From an uncultured Clostridium sp. (GTDB lineage Bacteria > Bacillota > Clostridia > TANB77 > CAG-508), in NCBI GenBank assembly GCA_900554175.1, contig USGK01000014.1:1-38735 (forward strand): a stretch of DNA of 38,735 bases. Reading direction: 5' to 3'. Position 1 is the first letter of the stretch, and the number at the start of each line of letters is the position of its first letter. The notes beneath the pieces were generated by a model, which saw nothing but the letters and a program-made list of their open reading frames with translations, did not search any database and was not told where the DNA came from. Below, piece by piece: positions 33,925 through 38,735 of this stretch. A program made the position numbers and the translations under genes.

Positions 33925-35124
33925 ATGATTAATAAGTTACGTAGAAAGTTTGTTGCGGTAGCTATGCTTTCTATTTTGATTGTTACATCCAGCATTTTTT
34001 CAACTATAATGTTAGATAATTATTTTAGAGTTAATACACAAATTGATCAAATCTTAAAAATAATTGCAGAAAATAATGGTGTTATACCTGATATTCCGCA
34101 TATAAATAATAATAATTTTATAACCAAAGAAACAAAATATTCTACAAGATACTTTACAGTGACTACAAATAACGATTTTGAGATTGAAACTATAAATTTA
34201 GATCATATCGCTTCAATTTCAGAAAATCAAGTCACTAATATTTTTAATGAAATAAAAAACAAAAAAAATACTGGTTTTTATGAAAACTTTAAATACTTGA
34301 AATATAAAACTGATAATGGTTACTTAATTGTATTTTTAGATTCATATAATCAATTAAAAAATTTAGAACAACTTATTAAAAAAGGATTATTAATATTTGG
34401 ATTCGGGCTTTTAATTGTATTATTATTCTTAACTATATTTTCAAAAAAAGCTATGAAACCAATTGTTGAAAATATCGAAAATCAAAGAAGATTTATTACA
34501 AATGCTGGTCACGATTTAAAAACCCCTGTAGCTATAATAATGTCAGATGTCGAAGTTCTAGAACTTACCAGTGAAGATAATGAATGGATTCAAAGTATAA
34601 AACACCAAGCATTAAAACTTGATTCACTTATAAAGGGATTACTTAATCTTTCTAAAGTTGAAGAAAAAAACATGTCTTTAGATTTTACTGAGTTTTCTAT
34701 AAATTCAATAATTAATGAAGAAGTTAATGACTTTAAAGCATTAGCTAAAGATAAAGAAATTATCTTTAATAATACTTCTGATTTCTTAATAACAGCAGAT
34801 CAAAATAGTATTAGACAAGTTATTTCAATTTTATTAGATAATGCAATAAAATATACCCCTGATAATGGAAAAATTATTATTAATATAAAAAAACAAGGCA
34901 AAAATACTAAAATTAATTTTATGAATGAATGTCAAGATATTGAAAATATTGATACAAAGAGATTGTTCGAAAGATTTTACAGGAATGATAAATCTAGAAA
35001 TTCAAAAAAAGAGGGCTATGGTATAGGTCTTTCAATCGCAAAATCTGTTATTGAACTAAATAAAGGAACTTTAAGTGTTGAAATTACAAAAGATAATATG
35101 ATTTGCTTTTCTATTATATTTTAA
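33925..35124 (+). CDS. Sensor histidine kinase
   Basis: 399-residue membrane kinase, partner of the upstream response regulator. Membrane spans lie at about 8-30 and 154-171, bracketing an extracytoplasmic sensor region of about 120 residues with no recognised domain. The HisKA segment, RRFITNAGHDLKTPVAIIMSD, places the phosphorylated His at 196. The HATPase_c domain has the N box (ISILLDNAIKYTPDNG), FERFYRNDKS and the G box GYGIGLSIAK. No HAMP domain is clear. AAGGGGG lies before the ATG. A perfect 18-bp terminator follows. Confidence 0.95.
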   Translation: MINKLRRKFVAVAMLSILIVTSSIFSTIMLDNYFRVNTQIDQILKIIAENNGVIPDIPHINNNNFITKETKYSTRYFTVTTNNDFEIETINLDHIASISENQVTNIFNEIKNKKNTGFYENFKYLKYKTDNGYLIVFLDSYNQLKNLEQLIKKGLLIFGFGLLIVLLFLTIFSKKAMKPIVENIENQRRFITNAGHDLKTPVAIIMSDVEVLELTSEDNEWIQSIKHQALKLDSLIKGLLNLSKVEEKNMSLDFTEFSINSIINEEVNDFKALAKDKEIIFNNTSDFLITADQNSIRQVISILLDNAIKYTPDNGKIIINIKKQGKNTKINFMNECQDIENIDTKRLFERFYRNDKSRNSKKEGYGIGLSIAKSVIELNKGTLSVEITKDNMICFSIIF

Positions 35125-35132
35125 TAATTAAC

Positions 35133-35172
35133 AATAAATCAGTATTAAAAAAAATTTTAATACTGATTTATT
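35133..35172. terminator. Perfect 18-bp terminator
   Basis: 35133-35150 pairs perfectly with 35155-35172, loop AAAA. It ends the two-component operon and would also stop transcription from the minus side. Confidence 0.9.
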
Positions 35173-35263
35173 AATATAAAAAATAAAAATACTAACTATT
35201 AACAAAAAGAATAAAAAAATATAGTTAATAGTTCTTCTGAATTAAAAGAGCTGATTTAAATAA

Positions 35264-35317
35264 TGTTTTGACATAATGTTATTATAGCATATACTTTTAA
35301 ATTAATTTGTCAAAACA
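35264..35317. repeat. Inverted TTGACA-bearing repeat in a convergent gap
   Basis: TGTTTTGACA (35264-35273) and TGTCAAAACA (35308-35317) are perfect inverted copies, 34 nt apart, so a TTGACA hexamer points inward from each side. On the minus strand TGCTATAAT (an extended -10) lies between them, 21 nt after the TTGACA. A further 10-bp inverted repeat lies at 35194-35203/35224-35233. No protein gene is encoded in 35125-35367. Confidence 0.5.
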
Positions 35318-35330
35318 TGTAATTAGTCTA

Positions 35331-35364
35331 AAAAAATGTGGAAATTTTATTTTCCACATTTTTT
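35331..35364. terminator. Terminator of gyrA (bidirectional)
   Basis: 14-bp perfect stem, 35331-35344 with 35351-35364, loop TTTTAT, ends in A6 and T-run. It lies directly after the gyrA stop. Confidence 0.93.
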
Positions 35365-35367
35365 TTA

Positions 35368-37806
35368 CTATTCTTCATCTTCTTTTGGAACAATTTCAGT
35401 ACTTACTACTTTTCCACCATCATTCGTTCTTATTAATGTAACACCTTGTGTGGCTCTTCCTAACACACTTATTTCTCTTACATTCATTCTAATAATTGTT
35501 CCTGTATCAGTAATTAGCATAATATCTTCTGTTCCATCTGCTATTTTTACAGATACTAGTCTTCCTGTTTTAGGAGTAATTTTGTATGTAAGAACACCTT
35601 TTCCACCCCTTATTTGAACTCTGTACTCACTTAAATCCGTACGTTTTCCGAATCCATTTTCCGTTATAGTAAGAAGTGTTGCGTTACTTCCTAAAATAAT
35701 TGATTCCATACCAATTACTTCATCATCTTCATCGATTCTTATTCCAATTACACCTTGTGCAGTTCTTCCTATTGGTCTTACTTCTTTTTCTTCAAAAGTA
35801 ATGCATAAACCATTTCTTGTAACTAAAACTACATTATCTTCACCATCAGTTAATTTTACAGATATTAATTCATCATCATCTTTTAATGTTATACTTTGAA
35901 GTCCTGTTTTCTTTGCAGAATTATATTCTGTAAGAGCTGTCTTCTTAATTAATCCCTTCTTTGTTCCCATCAAAAGATATTTTCCCTCTGCAAAATTTTG
36001 GATTGGTATTACTGCAGATACCTTTTCTCCACTGTCTAATCTAAGTAAGTTAACAATAGCTGTTCCTTTAGCTGTTCTACCAGCTTCCGGAATTTCATAT
36101 CCTTTTAACTTATAAAGTTTTCCTTTATTTGTGAAGAATAAAATAGTATCATGAGTTGAAGCTGTAAATATTTGTTTAACAAAATCTTCCTCTCTTGTTG
36201 CAATACCAAGGATACCTTTTCCGCCTCTTCTTTGACTTTTATAAGTGTCTATTGGCATCCTTTTAATATATCCAAAATGAGTTAATGCGATAACTGTCTG
36301 TTCTTCTTTTATTAGATCTTCTACTTCTATTTCACCTTCTGCAGGTTTTATTTTGGTTTTTCTTTCATCACCATATTTTTCTTTAATTTTTAATAATTCT
36401 TCTTTAATTACTTCAAATACTAAATGTTCGCTATTTAATATATCTCTTAAATGCTCAATTAATTTCATTAATTCTTGATATTCTTCTTCAATTTTTTCAC
36501 GTTGTAATCCTTGAAGTGTTCTTAATCTCATATCTAGTATTGATTGAGCTTGTATATCTGAAAGATTAAATCTTTTCATTAATCTTTCTTTAGCATCATC
36601 ATAAGAAGTTCTTATAATACTAATAACTTCATCAATATTATCTATCGCTATTCTTAAACCTTCTAATATATGAGCTCTAGCTAATGCTTTATCTAATTCA
36701 AATTTAGTTCTACGAAGTACAACTGTTTTTCTATGATCAATGTAATAGTCTAAGCATTTTCTTAAAGTTAATATTTTTGGCTCTCCATTTACTAAAGCAA
36801 GCATTATTACACCAAAACTTGTTTGCATTTGTGTATTTTTAAATAATTGATTTAATACTACTTGTGCATTTGCATCTCTTTTTAATTCAATTACAATTCT
36901 TACTTTTTCTTTTCTATCTGATTCATCTCTTATTTCAGAAATTCCCTCAAGCCTCTTTTCCCTAACTAAATGAGCCATATTTTCAATAAGTCTTGCTTTA
37001 TTTACTTGATATGGTAGAGATTTTACTAAAATTCTTTGTTTATTATTACTCATTTCTTCTATTTCTGTTTCTGCTCTTAGAATTATTTTTCCTCTTCCTG
37101 TTGTATATGCTTCTTTGATACCTTCCATTCCTATAATTAAACCTTCTGTAGGAAAATCTGGACCTTTTATAATCTTCATTAATTCTTCATCTGATACATT
37201 ATCTTCATCTATTATTTTAATAATTCCATCAATTACTTCTGTTAAATTATGTGGTGGTATGTTTGTTGCCATTCCTACGGCAATACCTGATGATCCATTT
37301 ACAAGAAGTGCTGGAATTTGAGCAGGCAATACAGTTGGTTCTTGAAGTCTATCATCAAAGTTTGGCATAAAATCTACTGTATTTTTTTCTATATCAGTAA
37401 GCATTGTTTCTGCAATCTTTGACATTCTCGCTTCTGTGTAACGGTATGCTGCTGGTGGATCTCCATCTACGGAACCAAAGTTTCCATGTCCATCAACTAA
37501 TACGTATCTCATTGAAAAATCTTGTGCTAACCTTACCATAGCATCATAAACAGAAGCATCTCCGTGTGGATGATATCTACCTAAAACATCTCCAACTGTC
37601 GTTGCAGATTTTCTATATGGCTTATCTGGAGTAAGCCCATCTTCATGCATTGTATATAAAATTCTTCTGTGAACAGGTTTTAATCCATCTCTTACATCCG
37701 GAAGAGCACGTTGTACAATAACACTCATAGCATAATCAATATATGCTGTTTTCATTTCTTCTTCAATATCTCTTTCAATTATCTTTCCATCTTGTCTTTC
37801 TGCCAT
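35368..37806 (-). CDS. gyrA: DNA gyrase subunit A
   Basis: 812-residue type IIA topoisomerase subunit, which with GyrB introduces negative supercoils. The winged-helix region begins at AMSVIVQRALPDVRDGLKPVHRR, and the catalytic tyrosine is Tyr123 in AAYRYTEARM. The quinolone region reads HPHGDASVYDAMVR: Ala84 sits where E. coli has Ser83, and Asp88 aligns with Asp87. A coiled coil (about 360-490) precedes the C-terminal six-bladed wrapping domain with the GyrA box QRRGGKG near residue 523, which distinguishes it from ParC. AGAGGT lies 8-9 nt before the ATG. No gyrB is adjacent. The acidic tail ends in EIVPKEDEE. Confidence 0.98.
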   Translation of the reverse strand: MAERQDGKIIERDIEEEMKTAYIDYAMSVIVQRALPDVRDGLKPVHRRILYTMHEDGLTPDKPYRKSATTVGDVLGRYHPHGDASVYDAMVRLAQDFSMRYVLVDGHGNFGSVDGDPPAAYRYTEARMSKIAETMLTDIEKNTVDFMPNFDDRLQEPTVLPAQIPALLVNGSSGIAVGMATNIPPHNLTEVIDGIIKIIDEDNVSDEELMKIIKGPDFPTEGLIIGMEGIKEAYTTGRGKIILRAETEIEEMSNNKQRILVKSLPYQVNKARLIENMAHLVREKRLEGISEIRDESDRKEKVRIVIELKRDANAQVVLNQLFKNTQMQTSFGVIMLALVNGEPKILTLRKCLDYYIDHRKTVVLRRTKFELDKALARAHILEGLRIAIDNIDEVISIIRTSYDDAKERLMKRFNLSDIQAQSILDMRLRTLQGLQREKIEEEYQELMKLIEHLRDILNSEHLVFEVIKEELLKIKEKYGDERKTKIKPAEGEIEVEDLIKEEQTVIALTHFGYIKRMPIDTYKSQRRGGKGILGIATREEDFVKQIFTASTHDTILFFTNKGKLYKLKGYEIPEAGRTAKGTAIVNLLRLDSGEKVSAVIPIQNFAEGKYLLMGTKKGLIKKTALTEYNSAKKTGLQSITLKDDDELISVKLTDGEDNVVLVTRNGLCITFEEKEVRPIGRTAQGVIGIRIDEDDEVIGMESIILGSNATLLTITENGFGKRTDLSEYRVQIRGGKGVLTYKITPKTGRLVSVKIADGTEDIMLITDTGTIIRMNVREISVLGRATQGVTLIRTNDGGKVVSTEIVPKEDEE

Positions 37807-37972
37807 TGTTTATACCTCTTTCCTTTTTTATGTTACGTTCTTATACAAATGCTATTATACAAGATAACTCTAAAATATGCAAGTAAATTTTTATAAAATT
37901 TTTTTTGTTTAATTATCTAGTTTCATATTCAATTATTCCATTTTATCTTACATTAATTTTATTCAAATTATT

Positions 37973-38689
37973 CTAATTTAAATTTTTTAATAATTTTATT
38001 TCTTCTTGATTTAGATTAAAATCTTTATTATTATTTTTTATTAAATTATGAATCATTTCTATTTTTCTTGCCTCTTTTATCTTTTCCTCTACAGGAAGTA
38101 TTTTTTTTATTTCTTTTTCTATTTTATTAAATTCTTTTTCCATATTATCAAAATCTTTTTTTTGGTAATATTTTTTCCAACTATTTATATTATTTTCTAA
38201 ACTTGTTTCTATACTTTCTTGTTTTTTTAATGTATCTTTTATATTTTTTTCTATATTATGAATTAAAGTATTTTTTCCATCTTTTATTAGACTTAAAATA
38301 TTCGTATTTATTTTTCCTTTTTTTACTGATAAATTTAGAACATTATCTATTAACTTTGAAATTGAATTTATGATTTCTCCACTCTTTATCGCATTTTCAA
38401 CTTGTGAAATATTTGTAAAATTTCCTGTTGTAATTCCAAGTACAGACTTACCTATTTCTAAAGCATTCTCTACGCTTTTTTTTATTCCATCTTTTAGTCC
38501 GAATTTTATTAAATTATTTTTTACATCTATTACTTGTTCTTCAATTAAATCTGGTAAAATATATCTTAAACCTATATCTATTGCCCCATTTATTGTTCTT
38601 CCCAAAATATTATTTAAAAAATTATTTTGATTATATTCTATATTTAAATTATTTTCTAATAATTTTTCGTTATCTAATTGTAATTCCAT
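37973..38689 (-). CDS. Hypothetical helical protein
   Basis: 238-residue protein that I do not recognise. It is predominantly helical, Lys/Asn/Ile-rich, and has no signal peptide. The middle has amphipathic Gly-containing segments (LGRTINGAIDIGLRYILPDL and ENALEIGKSVLGITTG) that could associate with membrane, and the C-terminal third is a charged coiled coil (YYQKKDFDNMEKEFNKIEKEI). AGGAGAAA lies directly before the ATG at 38689, so the start is secure. It is followed by gyrA in the same direction after a 166-nt gap without a clear terminator, so the two may be partly co-transcribed. Confidence 0.8.
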   Translation of the reverse strand: MELQLDNEKLLENNLNIEYNQNNFLNNILGRTINGAIDIGLRYILPDLIEEQVIDVKNNLIKFGLKDGIKKSVENALEIGKSVLGITTGNFTNISQVENAIKSGEIINSISKLIDNVLNLSVKKGKINTNILSLIKDGKNTLIHNIEKNIKDTLKKQESIETSLENNINSWKKYYQKKDFDNMEKEFNKIEKEIKKILPVEEKIKEARKIEMIHNLIKNNNKDFNLNQEEIKLLKNLN

Positions 38690-38735
38690 ATTTTCTCCTA
38701 TATTATTATTTATATTTATTATTATTTTTTTCTTT

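Overview
The window is very AT-rich with short intergenic gaps, Shine-Dalgarno (SD) sites of the AGGAGG type, many bidirectional hairpin terminators, and Bacillota gene families: Tex, YkpA-type ABC-F, DUF975, CapA, a VanW/YoaR-like protein, a RelQ-type alarmone synthetase, DnaD/DnaI, and sortase with an LPKTG protein. This points to a low-GC member of Clostridia, probably an uncultured anaerobe. The taxon is an inference from gene families and base composition; no rRNA is present.

Layout. 1-3.9 kb (- strand): possible gene debris, a GNAT acetyltransferase, a GIY-YIG protein, a sortase and a GT-C-like membrane protein. 4.0-10.1 kb (-): a 2024-residue LRR surface protein ending in LPKTG, the likely sortase substrate. 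10.3-19.9 kb: an unknown gene, an HtrA protease, a frameshifted receiver/HD-GYP gene, tex, a DUF975 protein, an ABC-F ATPase and a CapA protein, separated by terminators. 20.0-25.75 kb (-): one operon-like run with a small membrane ORF, a VirD4-like coupling ATPase, a VirB2-like pilin-type protein, a VirB6/TrbL-like protein, a PrgI-like protein, a DnaD-domain protein and a DnaI-like helicase loader. No VirB4 ATPase or relaxase gene is seen. 25.8-26.7 kb (+): a DUF1858 protein and a tRNA cluster Lys(UUU)-Glu(UUC)-Thr(UGU). 26.8-35.1 kb (mostly +): SDR reductase, starch-binding-type module, VanW protein, tRNA-Lys(CUU), guanine deaminase, FAD/Rieske oxidoreductase, RelQ-like synthetase and a two-component system. 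35.4-38.7 kb (-): gyrA and an unknown helical protein.

The clearest unusual feature is the tRNA-Thr(UGU) gene. It is interrupted between positions 36 and 37 by a 240-nt group I intron with no long ORF. P1 (with the U.G pair at the 5' splice site), P2, P3, P4, P7 and the terminal G can all be drawn by eye. Other notable points are: the reduced type IV secretion-like module co-oriented with primosome genes; the coupling-protein gene, whose only well-placed start is an ATT overlapping the upstream stop codon; a 1-nt frameshift inside the HD motif of the HD-GYP protein, whose receiver also lacks the phosphoacceptor Asp; and two nucleotide-signalling genes where a hairpin separates a good SD from the start codon.
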